Origin: Acinetobacter pittii
GTDB taxonomy: Bacteria > Pseudomonadota > Gammaproteobacteria > Pseudomonadales > Moraxellaceae
NCBI RefSeq assembly: GCF_034067285.1
Contig: NZ_CP139286.1
Span: forward strand, 248,001 to 312,000
Length of the DNA: 64,000 bases
Reading direction: 5' to 3'
The notes beneath the pieces are model-generated. The model was given only the letters and a program-made list of their open reading frames with translations, was not told the origin of the DNA and made no database searches. Positions 9,759-18,160 of this stretch are shown piece after piece. The stretch's first letter is position 1, and every line of letters begins with the position of its first letter. A program made the position numbers and the translations under genes.

Positions 9759-10709
9759 ATGTCGGTTTATACCCCGTTGAGTTTAGATGAAGTTCGCACC
9801 TTTGCCGCACCTTATGGATTAGAGGTGTTGGAGCTGAACCCAATTCAGGGAGGTATTCAAAACACCAATTATTTTTTGGTTGATGTAAACCGTAAACAAT
9901 ATGTATTGACTGTATTTGAAGAGTTAGATGCTAAAGGAGCAGGCGAACTCATTCCTGTACTTGAGCAATTAGGTACTCATGATGTCCCTGTTGCCGTGCC
10001 GTTAAAACATAGCGGACAAGCGGTTCATGTGATTGCAGACAAGCCCGCACAGATTGCTCCACGTCTCATGGGTCACCATCCCATGCAAACGACAGTAGCT
10101 CAGGTCGCAGCAATTGCTGATGCACAAGCGAAGCTACATGTGGCTTTACAAGATTTTCCACTTGAGCGTGACTATAGACGTGATCATCAATACTGGACAG
10201 GTGTTGCAGAGCAGCTTAAACCAAATATGACTCAAGATGACCAAGCATTACTTGAGCAGGTTTATCAAGCTTTTAATGCTAAAACAGCACAATACTCAAA
10301 CCGACCAACAGGTTTTATTCACTCAGATTTGTTCCGTGACAATACTTTGTTTGAAGGCGAGCAACTACAAGGTATTTTAGATTTTTACGAGCTAAATCAA
10401 GACGAATTACTGTTTGATATTGCAATTACCATCAATGATTTTTGTACCGAATATCCAGCAGCGCATTTAAACTCTGACAAAGTGGCCGCTTACTTAGAGG
10501 CATACCAAAAAGTTCGTGCGCTGACTACCGATGAACTTGAGTGTTTAGATGTATTCTTGGCAATGGCGGCTTGCCGTTTTTGGTCAATGCGTTTGCAAGT
10601 TGCTCAAAAAAATAAAGAAGAAGGACGTACAGGCGATGACATCTTGCAAAAAGATCCGCAAGAAATGCGAGCAATGATGCAAGACCGTTTAAGTCATGTA
10701 AAAGGATAA
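9759..10709 (+). CDS. thrB: Homoserine kinase, ThrB type II (choline-kinase-like fold)
   Basis: Phosphorylates homoserine in threonine synthesis, and belongs to the aminoglycoside-phosphotransferase-like fold rather than the GHMP kinases. 316 aa from ATG 9759. The N-terminus SVYTPLSLDEVRTFAAPYGL aligns with known pseudomonad-type enzymes, so the in-frame ATG at 9705 is rejected. Visible motifs: GGIQNTNYFL (nucleotide loop, about residues 27-36), FIHSDLFRDNTLF (catalytic Asp and metal-binding Asn) and GILDFYE. The gene precedes a cold-shock-domain gene by 10 bp and is probably cotranscribed with it. Confidence 0.88.
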   Translation: MSVYTPLSLDEVRTFAAPYGLEVLELNPIQGGIQNTNYFLVDVNRKQYVLTVFEELDAKGAGELIPVLEQLGTHDVPVAVPLKHSGQAVHVIADKPAQIAPRLMGHHPMQTTVAQVAAIADAQAKLHVALQDFPLERDYRRDHQYWTGVAEQLKPNMTQDDQALLEQVYQAFNAKTAQYSNRPTGFIHSDLFRDNTLFEGEQLQGILDFYELNQDELLFDIAITINDFCTEYPAAHLNSDKVAAYLEAYQKVRALTTDELECLDVFLAMAACRFWSMRLQVAQKNKEEGRTGDDILQKDPQEMRAMMQDRLSHVKG

Positions 10710-10719
10710 AGGAAGAAAG

Positions 10720-11349
10720 ATGCGAGATCAGGGGCGATTAGTCGAATGGTTCGACGAAAAAGGTTATGGCTTTATTCAGCCAGATGATGCTGAAAAAGAG
10801 CGAGTCTTTTTGCATATTAAAGATTTTGCACGCCCCGGACCTCGGCCAATTATTGGCTGTGCACTGGAATATTTGGTTATTCTCGATGAACGAGGTCGCT
10901 TTCGTGCCCAGCAAGTCACTTATTTAAAAGCATCTCAAACCCGTAAAGCATCAAAGCCTGTAAAAACACAATCTTCTTTTCAAGCCAGTCCATGGTCTAC
11001 AGTGCAAATGGGGATCGTGTTTTATTTCGTTTTAATGGGAATTATGAGCTTTATCCATATTTTACCCGCCTATACCTTATTGTTTGTTTTAATGATGAAT
11101 GTGCTGAGTTATTGGCTATATTCACAAGACAAAGAAGCTGCACAATTGGGTAATCGCCGTGTGCCTGAGCAAACATTACACATCGTTAGCTTCTTAGGAG
11201 GTTGGCCTGCTGCATGGTGGGCACAACAAAAACTGAGACATAAAACACAAAAACAACCCTTTCGTAAGATTTATTTTTGTACCATATTCTTTCATTTACT
11301 TTTGATTTTGTGGCTAATTTCTCCCTTAAATGTGTTGCGGGGCTCATAA
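10720..11349 (+). CDS. Cold-shock domain/DUF1294 membrane protein
   Basis: Two-domain protein of 209 aa. Residues 1-65 form a cold-shock-type OB fold with the RNP1-like motif GYGFIQPDD and the RNP2-like VFLHIKDF. A linker of about 25 residues follows. The C-terminal part (about 90-209) has hydrophobic helices and the DUF1294 signature LHIVSFLGGWPAAWWAQQKLRHKT. An RNA-binding domain tethered to the membrane is implied, but no function is established. AAGGAAG precedes the ATG. It is in a row with thrB and two small genes that follow. Confidence 0.8.
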   Translation: MRDQGRLVEWFDEKGYGFIQPDDAEKERVFLHIKDFARPGPRPIIGCALEYLVILDERGRFRAQQVTYLKASQTRKASKPVKTQSSFQASPWSTVQMGIVFYFVLMGIMSFIHILPAYTLLFVLMMNVLSYWLYSQDKEAAQLGNRRVPEQTLHIVSFLGGWPAAWWAQQKLRHKTQKQPFRKIYFCTIFFHLLLILWLISPLNVLRGS

Positions 11350-11385
11350 AAGTAAATTGTTTTATTAAACTTGAGAGGTATAAAA

Positions 11386-11778
11386 ATGAATAGTTCTATC
11401 GACCAAGATCCAAATCGTACTTTAACACTTATTTTATATGTACTTTATATTGTCGCTATTTTTACAGGCGGCCTACTTGCGGTTATCGCTTTAATTATTA
11501 ACTATGTAAAACGTTCCGATGTGCAAGGTTCAATTTTTGCGAGCCACTTTACATGGCAAATCAGAACATTCTGGTGGTATCTGGCTTGGAATATTATTGC
11601 CTTTCTGCCGTTTATTTTCTTGTTCTTTACAGGTGAAAATACTGATCTATTTGCAGGCGTTGCCGTTTCATCGACCGTGTTCTGTGTGGGCGTAATTGGT
11701 GCTGCGTGGATCTGGATTGTATATCGTGCAATTCGCGGCTTGATTGCTTTAAATGATAATCGCCCGATGTATCAATAA
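11386..11778 (+). CDS. Small membrane protein, DUF4870-like
   Basis: 130-aa integral membrane protein with three hydrophobic segments (about residues 10-32, 57-77 and 88-112). The stretch IALIINYVKRSDVQGSIFAS followed by HFTWQIRTFWW resembles DUF4870-type proteins; function unknown. ATG 11386 is chosen because GAGAGG lies 9 bases upstream; the in-frame TTG 11371 overlaps that ribosome binding site. It is probably part of a run from thrB to the ABM-like gene. Confidence 0.65.
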   Translation: MNSSIDQDPNRTLTLILYVLYIVAIFTGGLLAVIALIINYVKRSDVQGSIFASHFTWQIRTFWWYLAWNIIAFLPFIFLFFTGENTDLFAGVAVSSTVFCVGVIGAAWIWIVYRAIRGLIALNDNRPMYQ

Positions 11779-11781
11779 ACC

Positions 11782-12087
11782 ATGATTATTGAACATGTGC
11801 ATTTGAGTATAAAGTCTGGGCAGAGTGAAGCATTTCTTAAGGCATTCGAGCAGGCTAAACATATTGTTTATCCAATGGAAGGCTTTAATGCAGTCCAACT
11901 GATTAAACATGCAACCGATCCCCATCATTATATTTTAATGATTTTCTGGGATGAAATTGAAAATCATACAGAAGGGTTTAGAAAGTCTGAGGCTTATCAG
12001 GAATGGAAGACTCTGCTCCATCCATTTTATGATCCAATGCCGACGGTTGAGTACTACCAACCGTGTACGTTATTGAAGAAAAAATAA
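11782..12087 (+). CDS. Antibiotic biosynthesis monooxygenase (ABM) domain protein
   Basis: 101-aa single-domain protein of the dimeric alpha-beta barrel fold. MIIEHVHLSIKSGQSEAFLK is the typical first strand and helix. HYILMIFWDEIENHTEGFR and YQEWKTLLHPFY fit the second repeat of the ABM fold. Such proteins act as small quinone monooxygenases or have no assigned activity. The start lies 3 bp after the preceding stop, which suggests translational coupling. A strong terminator follows. Confidence 0.75.
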   Translation: MIIEHVHLSIKSGQSEAFLKAFEQAKHIVYPMEGFNAVQLIKHATDPHHYILMIFWDEIENHTEGFRKSEAYQEWKTLLHPFYDPMPTVEYYQPCTLLKKK

Positions 12088-12094
12088 TACATAT

Positions 12095-12124
12095 AAAAAA
12101 AGAGAGCTTAGCGCTCTCTTTTTT
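12095..12124. terminator. Bidirectional terminator
   Basis: AGAGAGC (12101-12107) pairs with GCTCTCT (12113-12119), flanked by an A run and a T run. It ends the ABM gene on plus and the DMT exporter on minus. Confidence 0.8.
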
Positions 12125-13025
12125 ATTCTCGAATTCTTTTCGTTTTTTTAATGGGCAACTTAAGTTTTAACTCACTGACTAAAACACCTAAAACGACTAA
12201 TGCTCCACCCAGAAGAGCAATAAGTGGTAAGCGCTCACCCGCAATTCGACCAATAATGCCTGCCCAAACAGGTTCTCCTGCATAGATAATTGCAGCACGT
12301 GAAGGATCAACCACACGTTGAGCCCAGTTCATCACAAATTGAATGAGTGCACTCGCTAAACCTAATGCAACCGCAATGAGTACAAGCGGCCATGAAAATG
12401 TAGGAATTGTATGTTCACCCACCACAGGCATAATTGCGAAAGAAAGTAGAGACGCCACACCAAGTTGAATGATCGTAACGCGACGCAAATTTACTTTTCC
12501 AGCAAAGTAGCTAATAAAAATAATTTCTAAAGCAATCGCAAACGACCCGAGCACTGTTAAAAGTTGCCCAAAACTTAATGTAATTTTCTCAAAACCATTG
12601 CCTGTCAATAACACAAGACCGACAAAAGCAAGAGCAGCACCTACCCAAGTCATAATGTGGGGAGTTTTTCTAAAGATAAGCCACATTAAAATAGGAACAA
12701 GCGGAACATATAGCGCTGTTAAAAAAGCCGACTCACTACTTGGAATTGTTTGCAGACCAACCGTTTGTGTACCATAGCCTGCTGCAATAACAAGACCAAT
12801 CGCACAACCTGCGCCTAAATCTTTTAAAGTGACACCTTTCATACTTTTTAAAGAAATAACAAGCAAAGTAAGAGCTGCTACCGCAAAGCGGCAGCCCACA
12901 AAAAACATAGGCGACGAAAAATGCAGTGCATATTGCACCGTAAGAAATGTTCCACCCCAAATGATCGTAATCAAAATGAGTGCTAACTGTGGGGCTTTGC
13001 TTGAACTCAGGGAAATTGGTGACAT
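12123..13025 (-). CDS. EamA/DMT-family transporter
   Basis: Inner-membrane drug/metabolite transporter with two EamA repeats and about ten hydrophobic segments, 300 aa from ATG 13025. The signatures are ALILITIIWGGTFLTVQYAL at the N-terminus, IPSSESAFLTALYVPLVPI near residue 100 and PSRAAIIYAGEPVWAGIIG in the second repeat. Substrate unknown, probably amino acids or metabolites. Two in-frame ATGs lie upstream (13037 and 13061); none has a clear ribosome binding site, and 13061 falls inside the candidate operator. It is divergent from an XRE-cupin regulator that probably represses it. Confidence 0.85.
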   Translation of the reverse strand: MSPISLSSSKAPQLALILITIIWGGTFLTVQYALHFSSPMFFVGCRFAVAALTLLVISLKSMKGVTLKDLGAGCAIGLVIAAGYGTQTVGLQTIPSSESAFLTALYVPLVPILMWLIFRKTPHIMTWVGAALAFVGLVLLTGNGFEKITLSFGQLLTVLGSFAIALEIIFISYFAGKVNLRRVTIIQLGVASLLSFAIMPVVGEHTIPTFSWPLVLIAVALGLASALIQFVMNWAQRVVDPSRAAIIYAGEPVWAGIIGRIAGERLPLIALLGGALVVLGVLVSELKLKLPIKKTKRIRE

Positions 13026-13045
13026 ACTTAAAATCATTAGAAATT

Positions 13046-13098
13046 GTGCAATATACTGCACATATTGCGCTATTCTTTTATTTTGTGCAATATATTGC
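13046..13098. promoter_or_regulatory. Candidate operator with repeated GCAATAT half-sites
   Basis: The divergent spacer holds GCAATAT at 13048-13054 and its complement at 13062-13068, spaced by 7 bp. A perfect 12-bp palindrome GCAATATATTGC lies at 13087-13098. The first site also contains GTGCA/TGCAC (13046-13050, 13057-13061). The sites lie between a DMT transporter and an XRE-cupin regulator, which fits autoregulation plus repression of the exporter. Confidence 0.55.
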
Positions 13099-13124
13099 TC
13101 ATATTTTATTTACTACTTTATTTT

Positions 13125-13676
13125 ATGAGCCAGTCGAGTACCGTTTTAAAGCATGTCGGCACAAATATCCGTTCATTACGAGATGAACGAGATTTAAGCC
13201 AACAGGACTTGGCCGATCAGGCAGGGGTAAGTAGACGAACCATTGCAGCTTTGGAAACAGGGCAAGTTAACATTAGTCTAGCTAAACTCGATGCGATTGC
13301 AGTCGTGTTGGGTGTAGATTTTAGAACGATTGTGAGTGCTCCTGAGCATAAAGAACAAGTCTTAGTAAATGCACTCGCTTGGCAGGGTAGTAAAGATGAG
13401 AGTACTGCTACTCTATTAGCCTCAGTTCCATCTCATACTCAAGTTGAGCTTTGGACATGGTCATTGGCAGTAGGAGAGTCTTATGTTGCTGAAGCAGATC
13501 CGGAAGGCTGGCAAGAGCTTATTTATGTATTAGAAGGCGAGTTAACCATACAATTTGCAGATAGCTCAAAAACTATTGCTGCTGGTTCTTCATTTATATA
13601 TGCCAGTTCAGTAACTTATACTTATATTAATAGTGGTAACCAAGTCCTTAAGTTTATTCGTAATGTGGTGTATTGA
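13125..13676 (+). CDS. XRE-family regulator with C-terminal cupin domain
   Basis: 183-aa regulator. Residues about 10-66 form a lambda-repressor-like helix-turn-helix (LSQQDLADQAGVSRRTIAAL). Residues about 110-180 form a small cupin (VYVLEGELTIQFADSSKTIAAG) that would sense a ligand. This architecture occurs in regulators of amino-acid or polyamine metabolism next to transporter genes. ATG 13125 is used because upstream in-frame starts overlap the operator repeats and produce a hydrophobic leader with no match to the family. It is divergent from a DMT exporter, its likely target. Confidence 0.85.
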   Translation: MSQSSTVLKHVGTNIRSLRDERDLSQQDLADQAGVSRRTIAALETGQVNISLAKLDAIAVVLGVDFRTIVSAPEHKEQVLVNALAWQGSKDESTATLLASVPSHTQVELWTWSLAVGESYVAEADPEGWQELIYVLEGELTIQFADSSKTIAAGSSFIYASSVTYTYINSGNQVLKFIRNVVY

Positions 13677-13701
13677 TTAGAAATATTTTTATACCAATAA
13701 T

Positions 13702-13729
13702 AAAAAAGAGCCTAAACCGGCTCTTTTTT
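13702..13729. terminator. Bidirectional terminator, XRE-cupin gene and hisA
   Basis: AAAAAAGAGCC (13702-13712) pairs perfectly with GGCTCTTTTTT (13719-13729), loop of six. Confidence 0.85.
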
Positions 13730-13742
13730 TACATCTTAAAAA

Positions 13743-14474
13743 TTAAAGACGGTTTTCATCTAACAACAGCTGAGCTTCACGAAGGTTTAAAGTACCTTCA
13801 TAAATTGCGCGGCCTGTGATTGCACCTAAAATACCCGGTTGGCCTTTTAAGTTGCGAACGTCATCGAGGTTAGTTACACCACCTGAAGCAATCACGGGTA
13901 AGCCTGAGTATTGAGCCAAGTTTACAGTTTGCTCAACATTTACGCCTTGCATCATGCCATCACGAGCAATGTCTGTATAAACAATGCTAGACACGCCTGC
14001 ATCTGCAAAGCGTTTTGCTAAGTCAGTTGCTTTCACATCAGTAACGTTTGCCCAGCCGTCAGTTGCAACCATACCATTCATGGCATCAATACCAACAATG
14101 ATATGACCAGCAAAACGCTTACAAGCTTCTTCTACAAATTCAGGCTCTTGAACTGCTTTTGTCCCGATAATGACAAAAGTCACGCCAGCTTCTAAATAGT
14201 GTTCAATCGTTTCTAATGAACGAATACCACCACCAATTTGAATTGGTAATTCTGGCTGAGCTTTAGCAATTGCTTCAACAACAGGCTTATGAATTGGGGT
14301 ACCTGCGAAAGCGCCATTCAAATCAACCAAATGCAAACGACGTGCGCCTTCATTTACCCAATGCTGGGCAGTTGCAACCGGATCGTCAGAGAAAACGGTA
14401 TCGTCTTCCATACGCCCTTGTTTTAAACGCACACATTTACCATCTTTCAGGTCAATTGCTGGAATGATTAGCAT
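13743..14474 (-). CDS. hisA: HisA, ProFAR isomerase
   Basis: Isomerises ProFAR to PRFAR, the fourth step of histidine synthesis, upstream of HisHF. 243-aa TIM barrel. Visible: [20 protein letters not shown] with the catalytic Asp8, IQIGGGIRS (phosphate loop), VGIDAMNG (second catalytic Asp) and [15 protein letters not shown] 14474 is chosen because AAGGAG lies 7 bases upstream on the minus strand; the in-frame start at 14537 would add a non-homologous leader. Monocistronic. Confidence 0.96.
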   Translation of the reverse strand: MLIIPAIDLKDGKCVRLKQGRMEDDTVFSDDPVATAQHWVNEGARRLHLVDLNGAFAGTPIHKPVVEAIAKAQPELPIQIGGGIRSLETIEHYLEAGVTFVIIGTKAVQEPEFVEEACKRFAGHIIVGIDAMNGMVATDGWANVTDVKATDLAKRFADAGVSSIVYTDIARDGMMQGVNVEQTVNLAQYSGLPVIASGGVTNLDDVRNLKGQPGILGAITGRAIYEGTLNLREAQLLLDENRL

Positions 14475-14568
14475 GCTTCCGCTCCTTGCTTCATCATGAT
14501 TATGAAATTGTGCACATCTTAGCAAAGTATTGATCAATCGCTAAGCCTTAGAAAAGACTTTTATAACT

Positions 14569-15210
14569 TTACGTTTGAAGTGCGGTTTGAAACGTTTGTG
14601 AAATATGAACAGGCAATAGATTTTGTTTTCTGAGTGCTTCAAATACCAATAATGCAGCATACGCATCCGCGGCGGCGTAATTGATTTGCTGTGATGTGAG
14701 TGGTTTTCGTGCCCAATTTGAAGTTCCGACTTTCTTCGACTTTGCAAGGTACTGCCCAAATAACAAGGCTACTGCTTTTTGTAAGCCCATTTGCTGTTTA
14801 AAACCAAAGTGACTAAAGCTTTTAGCAAGGTCGACACAACTTTCTAGCTCTATACCTTTTTTATGAAAAATGTGCTTATCATTTTTAAGGCCAAAGCCGA
14901 CTTTAATTTGTTTTTGGTTCGACAAGATGGGCTGCAAGAATTTTAAAGTTGATGAATTAACATGAAATAAATAGGCCTTTTGTGTTGTAGCAAGTTGAAT
15001 CAAATGTGGACCAGTTGAGATTTCGCCCACTTGAAATGTAGGCTTGGACTCGGAATCAAATCCTAAAAAGGTAGCTGCTTTTAATTCTTCTTCAATACTT
15101 TTGCATTGTTCGCTATTTTCAATCACCACAATATTGTGGTGGTTAAGATTTTCAAAAGGAGGGAGCTGCTGAATAGAGGCTTTATCAAGGAGGGCAAAGG
15201 CTTCGGACAT
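14569..15210 (-). CDS. 3'-5' exonuclease, RNase D/WRN-exonuclease-like
   Basis: DEDDy-type 3'-5' exonuclease domain of 213 aa without HRDC domains, so shorter than RNase D. The three Exo motifs are visible: FLGFDSESKP (Exo I, Asp and Glu, about residues 49-58), KVGFGLKNDKHIF (Exo II, Asp) and INYAAADAYAALLVF (Exo III, Tyr-x3-Asp). The substrate may be RNA or DNA. The gene lies between hisA and a DUF805 gene on the same strand, with spacers large enough for separate transcription. Confidence 0.85.
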   Translation of the reverse strand: MSEAFALLDKASIQQLPPFENLNHHNIVVIENSEQCKSIEEELKAATFLGFDSESKPTFQVGEISTGPHLIQLATTQKAYLFHVNSSTLKFLQPILSNQKQIKVGFGLKNDKHIFHKKGIELESCVDLAKSFSHFGFKQQMGLQKAVALLFGQYLAKSKKVGTSNWARKPLTSQQINYAAADAYAALLVFEALRKQNLLPVHISQTFQTALQT

Positions 15211-15296
15211 ATTTAACAGCTTACAAATGAATTGGGCTATTCACTTTATATATGAATAAAGCCTAGAGGACTAGGCTTTATGACTGTCTTTAAAAA

Positions 15297-15845
15297 TTAT
15301 TCAGACTGAGATGGGCTACCGATCACAATACTTTCGCTTTTCTCGACATAACCTTCATAGGTAGGAGCCATGATTGTGGCAACAATAGCAAAAATTACTG
15401 CAAGTGGAATAAGCGCAATATAAATCCAGCCTAAAATACGTTCCCAGCTTGGTGTTGGACGCTTGGGTCCATAATTATTAGTGCCTTCTGTTCCTTTGGC
15501 ACAGAATAAATAAACCGCAAAGCCAATATTCACAATGGGTACGAGCATGAGTAAAGATAACCAACCTGTATTATTGCGGTCATGCAAACGGCGAATAGTA
15601 AATACGAAGCTAATATAAATACCGACGATATAGAGAATGGCAATAGAGACTATGCCCGGCGCAGTAAAGCCTGGAGCGCCCTCGTTTTGTGTAAGTCCGA
15701 AAGTAAAAATAATAAGTAGAACAACAGCAGTGAGGGATAGCGTAAATAGGAAGGTCCAAGCAGCGTAAGAGAGTCGCCCAAAACGCCCATTTGCCTTAAA
15801 GGGCGAATCTTGTTGAAGGGGTTGATTTTCAAAAGGTGAATTCAT
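15297..15845 (-). CDS. DUF805 membrane protein
   Basis: 182-aa inner-membrane protein of the DUF805 family. A cytoplasmic N-terminus leads to GRFGRLSYAAW, then hydrophobic helices (about residues 35-55, 68-90, 100-125 and 140-165). The family hallmark IRRLHDRNNTGW sits between the second and third helices. Function unknown. ATG 15845 has AGGA upstream on the minus strand; the in-frame ATG at 15863 does not. Confidence 0.8.
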   Translation of the reverse strand: MNSPFENQPLQQDSPFKANGRFGRLSYAAWTFLFTLSLTAVVLLIIFTFGLTQNEGAPGFTAPGIVSIAILYIVGIYISFVFTIRRLHDRNNTGWLSLLMLVPIVNIGFAVYLFCAKGTEGTNNYGPKRPTPSWERILGWIYIALIPLAVIFAIVATIMAPTYEGYVEKSESIVIGSPSQSE

Positions 15846-15950
15846 TTTGTTTTTCCTGATCATTTGGTTTTATTTAAAAGTATAAATATTCAATATCTTA
15901 TTGGATAAAATATCATTCTATAAATGATTGGTTGTTATTATAAATAAAAA

Positions 15951-15981
15951 AAAAGATCAGGCCATCTTGACCTGATCTTTT
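15951..15981. terminator. Terminator of hisB-hisH
   Basis: AAAAGATCAGG (15951-15961) pairs perfectly with CCTGATCTTTT (15971-15981), with A and T runs on both sides. It lies 17 bp past the hisH stop. Confidence 0.85.
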
Positions 15982-15998
15982 TTAGTTTTTAAATCAGA

Positions 15999-16616
15999 TT
16001 AAATATTCCATTTCACAAAGTTTTTCAGTAACTGCAAACCAGCAGTGTGACTTTTCTCTGGGTGGAATTGAGTCGCGAATAAATTATCTTTGTGAATGGC
16101 TGTGCAGAAATTCACGCCGTAGTCACATGTTGCAGCTACTACGCTTTCATCTTTAGGCTCGACATAGTAGCTATGTACAAAGTAAAAACGAGCATCTTGT
16201 TCGATGTTGTTCCACATCGGATGGCTTGGCTCCAGTTGGTGAACCTGATTCCAGCCCATATGCGGCACTTTTAAACCTTCCATTTGAGGAAAGTGTTTTA
16301 CCACACCATCGAAAATACCAAGCGCGTCTACACCGCCATTTTCTTCTGAGCTTTGTAGTAGCGCTTGCATGCCTACACAAATCGCAAGAACTGGCTTATT
16401 AAAAGCAGCTTGACGTACGACTTCATCAATACCTGCTTCACGCATGCCTTGCATACAGTCACGCATTGCGCCAACACCCGGAAAAACAATTTTGTCGGCT
16501 TGTGCAATTAATTTTGGATCATTGGTCACATCGACTGTAGCGCCCACATGCTCAAGTGCTTTAGCTGCTGAGTGTAGATTGCCCATGCCATAATCAAGTA
16601 ACGCGATACGTGTCAT
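15999..16616 (-). CDS. hisH: HisH, imidazole glycerol phosphate synthase glutaminase subunit
   Basis: Class I glutamine amidotransferase of 205 aa that feeds ammonia to HisF. The triad is visible: Cys80 (LAICVGMQ), His185 and Glu187 (ATQFHPEKS). The oxyanion region [11 protein letters not shown] (about 45-55) is also present. Its ATG overlaps the hisB stop by one base, so the two are translationally coupled. HisF is encoded about 6 kb away, so subunit balance is not set by one operon. Confidence 0.97.
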   Translation of the reverse strand: MTRIALLDYGMGNLHSAAKALEHVGATVDVTNDPKLIAQADKIVFPGVGAMRDCMQGMREAGIDEVVRQAAFNKPVLAICVGMQALLQSSEENGGVDALGIFDGVVKHFPQMEGLKVPHMGWNQVHQLEPSHPMWNNIEQDARFYFVHSYYVEPKDESVVAATCDYGVNFCTAIHKDNLFATQFHPEKSHTAGLQLLKNFVKWNI

Positions 16617-17209
16617 TAGAGGCTACCTTTTGTCGATGCAATCGTGTTTTCTGCACGTGGATCAACTTCACATGCCATACGTAAAGCACGAGCAAGTGCT
16701 TTAAAAACACTTTCGATTTGGTGGTGGCTATTTTTACCTTTTAAGTTGTCGATGTGTAAGGTCATAAGCGCATGGTTTACGAAACCTTGGAAAAACTCAG
16801 AAAATAAATCCACATCAAATGTACCGATGCGTGCACGGGTAAATGGAATATCCATAAATAATCCCGGTCGACCAGATAAATCGACAACTACGCGAGATAA
16901 AGCTTCGTCTAATGGTGCATAAAAATGACCATAGCGTTTTAAACCTTTTTTATCACCTAAAGCTTGCGCAAAAGCTTGTCCAAGCGTGATACCACAGTCT
17001 TCTACAGTGTGGTGATCATCAATCTCGAGGTCTCCATCACAATGAATATCGATATCAAATAAGCCATGTCGCTTGATTTGATCAATCATATGGTCTAAAA
17101 ATGGAACTCCAGTGTTTAGTGTGCCTTGACCAGTACCGTCGAGATTTAAACGAACTCGAATTTTGGTTTCATTGGTATTTCTAACCACTTCACTGATACG
17201 TTGCGTCAT
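16616..17209 (-). CDS. hisB: HisB, imidazoleglycerol-phosphate dehydratase
   Basis: Mn-dependent dehydratase converting IGP to imidazole acetol phosphate. 197 aa and monofunctional, without the phosphatase domain fused in enterobacterial HisB. The metal-binding His motifs are present: FLDHMIDQ with [24 protein letters not shown] and [17 protein letters not shown] 17209 is chosen because GAGGA lies 8 bases upstream; an in-frame start at 17224 is less likely. First gene of a hisB-hisH unit. Confidence 0.96.
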   Translation of the reverse strand: MTQRISEVVRNTNETKIRVRLNLDGTGQGTLNTGVPFLDHMIDQIKRHGLFDIDIHCDGDLEIDDHHTVEDCGITLGQAFAQALGDKKGLKRYGHFYAPLDEALSRVVVDLSGRPGLFMDIPFTRARIGTFDVDLFSEFFQGFVNHALMTLHIDNLKGKNSHHQIESVFKALARALRMACEVDPRAENTIASTKGSL

Positions 17210-17311
17210 GGACACGTTCCTCAAAAAACGTCAAAAATGATTGGATGTTAACGACAATTTCGCTGTGACGAATTCGTGACAGCATCATAGTTTGCTCAGG
17301 AGGGTTAATCA

Positions 17312-17695
17312 ATGCCTATTACCGTACATGCTTATAGTTCTCTAGATAATTCAGAGATCCGCGATCAGCTTGAGCGTTTGTATGATACAAGTCCGGAGTT
17401 TGGTGACGGGCACGATGCGATTGAACAACTTGAACAAGATTTACAACAGTATACCACGCTATACACTGCTGAATTTAACACCAAAATTATAGGTGCAATT
17501 TGGTCTTCAGGACAAGGTGAAAGCAAGGTTCTTGAATACATTGTTGTGCACCCTGCTAACCGTGGTCGTGGGGTAGCTGAGCGCTTAGTTGAAGAAGCTT
17601 GTCGTATGGAAGAGTCAAAAGGCGTTAAAATTTTTGAACCGGGCTGCGGCGCGATTCATCGTTGCTTGGCGCATATTGGTAAATTACATCACTAA
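17312..17695 (+). CDS. GNAT-domain protein, PanZ/PanM-like
   Basis: 127-aa GNAT-fold protein. LYTAEFNTKIIGAIWSSG, the acetyl-CoA loop VVHPANRGRGVAERLVEEAC (about residues 80-99) and the overall size fit PanZ (PanM), the acetyl-CoA-dependent factor that triggers PanD cleavage in coenzyme A synthesis. No panD lies nearby to confirm this, and another acetyltransferase role is possible. A strong AGGAGG precedes the ATG. Monocistronic, just before the tRNA-Phe pair. Confidence 0.65.
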   Translation: MPITVHAYSSLDNSEIRDQLERLYDTSPEFGDGHDAIEQLEQDLQQYTTLYTAEFNTKIIGAIWSSGQGESKVLEYIVVHPANRGRGVAERLVEEACRMEESKGVKIFEPGCGAIHRCLAHIGKLHH

Positions 17696-17761
17696 GAGCC
17701 TCTATTTCAATGTGGCTGTGATTTAAAAATAATCACTTGTTACAAAAAACACGGAAGTTGC

Positions 17762-17790
17762 TTGACGTCTTCTTATAAACATTGTTTAAT
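17762..17790 (+). promoter_or_regulatory. Promoter of first tRNA-Phe
   Basis: TTGACG (17762-17767), 17-bp spacer, TTTAAT (17785-17790), then a GC-rich discriminator (ACGCCC) of the kind seen on stringently controlled stable-RNA promoters. Confidence 0.6.
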
Positions 17791-17801
17791 ACGCCCACTT
17801 C

Positions 17802-17877
17802 GGCGTGATAGCTCAGTAGGTAGAGCAACGGATTGAAAATCCGTGTGTCCCCAGTTCGATCCTGGGTCTCGCCACCA
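17802..17877 (+). tRNA. tRNA-Phe (GAA), copy 1
   Basis: 76-nt tRNA with encoded CCA. The anticodon arm CGGATTGAAAATCCG gives anticodon GAA. D-arm GCTC-GAGC and T-arm CCCAG-TTCGATC-CTGGG are regular. The acceptor stem GGCGTGA/TCTCGCC has a U5-U68 mismatch. Its own promoter and terminator flank it. Confidence 0.95.
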
Positions 17878-17891
17878 TTATTTGTGTTTTC

Positions 17892-17920
17892 AATCCCTGA
17901 TCCCATCAGGGATTTTTTTT
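17892..17920 (+). terminator. Terminator of tRNA-Phe copy 1
   Basis: AATCCCTGAT (17892-17901), loop CCC, ATCAGGGATT (17905-17914), then a T run. Confidence 0.9.
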
Positions 17921-17964
17921 AAGTATAAAAAATACTCATTTAAATCAGAAACTCAGGATAATAG

Positions 17965-17993
17965 TTGACTATTGTTCTGAGATACGGCTTAAT
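17965..17993 (+). promoter_or_regulatory. Promoter of second tRNA-Phe
   Basis: TTGACT (17965-17970), 17-bp spacer, CTTAAT (17988-17993), about 10 bp before the tRNA. The upstream sequence differs from that of copy 1. Confidence 0.5.
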
Positions 17994-18003
17994 ACAGGCC
18001 ATC

Positions 18004-18079
18004 GGCGTGATAGCTCAGTAGGTAGAGCAACGGATTGAAAATCCGTGTGTCCCCAGTTCGATCCTGGGTCTCGCCACCA
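18004..18079 (+). tRNA. tRNA-Phe (GAA), copy 2
   Basis: Identical over all 76 nt to copy 1, including the U5-U68 acceptor mismatch, with encoded CCA. Different flanks and a separate promoter and terminator show that it is an independent transcription unit. Confidence 0.95.
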
Positions 18080-18085
18080 TATTCG

Positions 18086-18121
18086 AAAAAGCCCTATACA
18101 TTAACGTATAGGGCTTTTTTC
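18086..18121 (+). terminator. Terminator of tRNA-Phe copy 2
   Basis: AAAAAGCCCTATAC (18086-18099), six-base loop, GTATAGGGCTTTTT (18106-18119). A perfect 14-bp stem. Confidence 0.9.
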
Positions 18122-18160
18122 ATGTCTATCTATTTTGCCCCAACACATCGTTAATTCACT

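Noticed and set aside
12123-13676. XRE-cupin gene as an antitoxin of a toxin-antitoxin pair
   Set aside because: The partner is a ten-helix transporter and the regulator has a cupin sensor domain.
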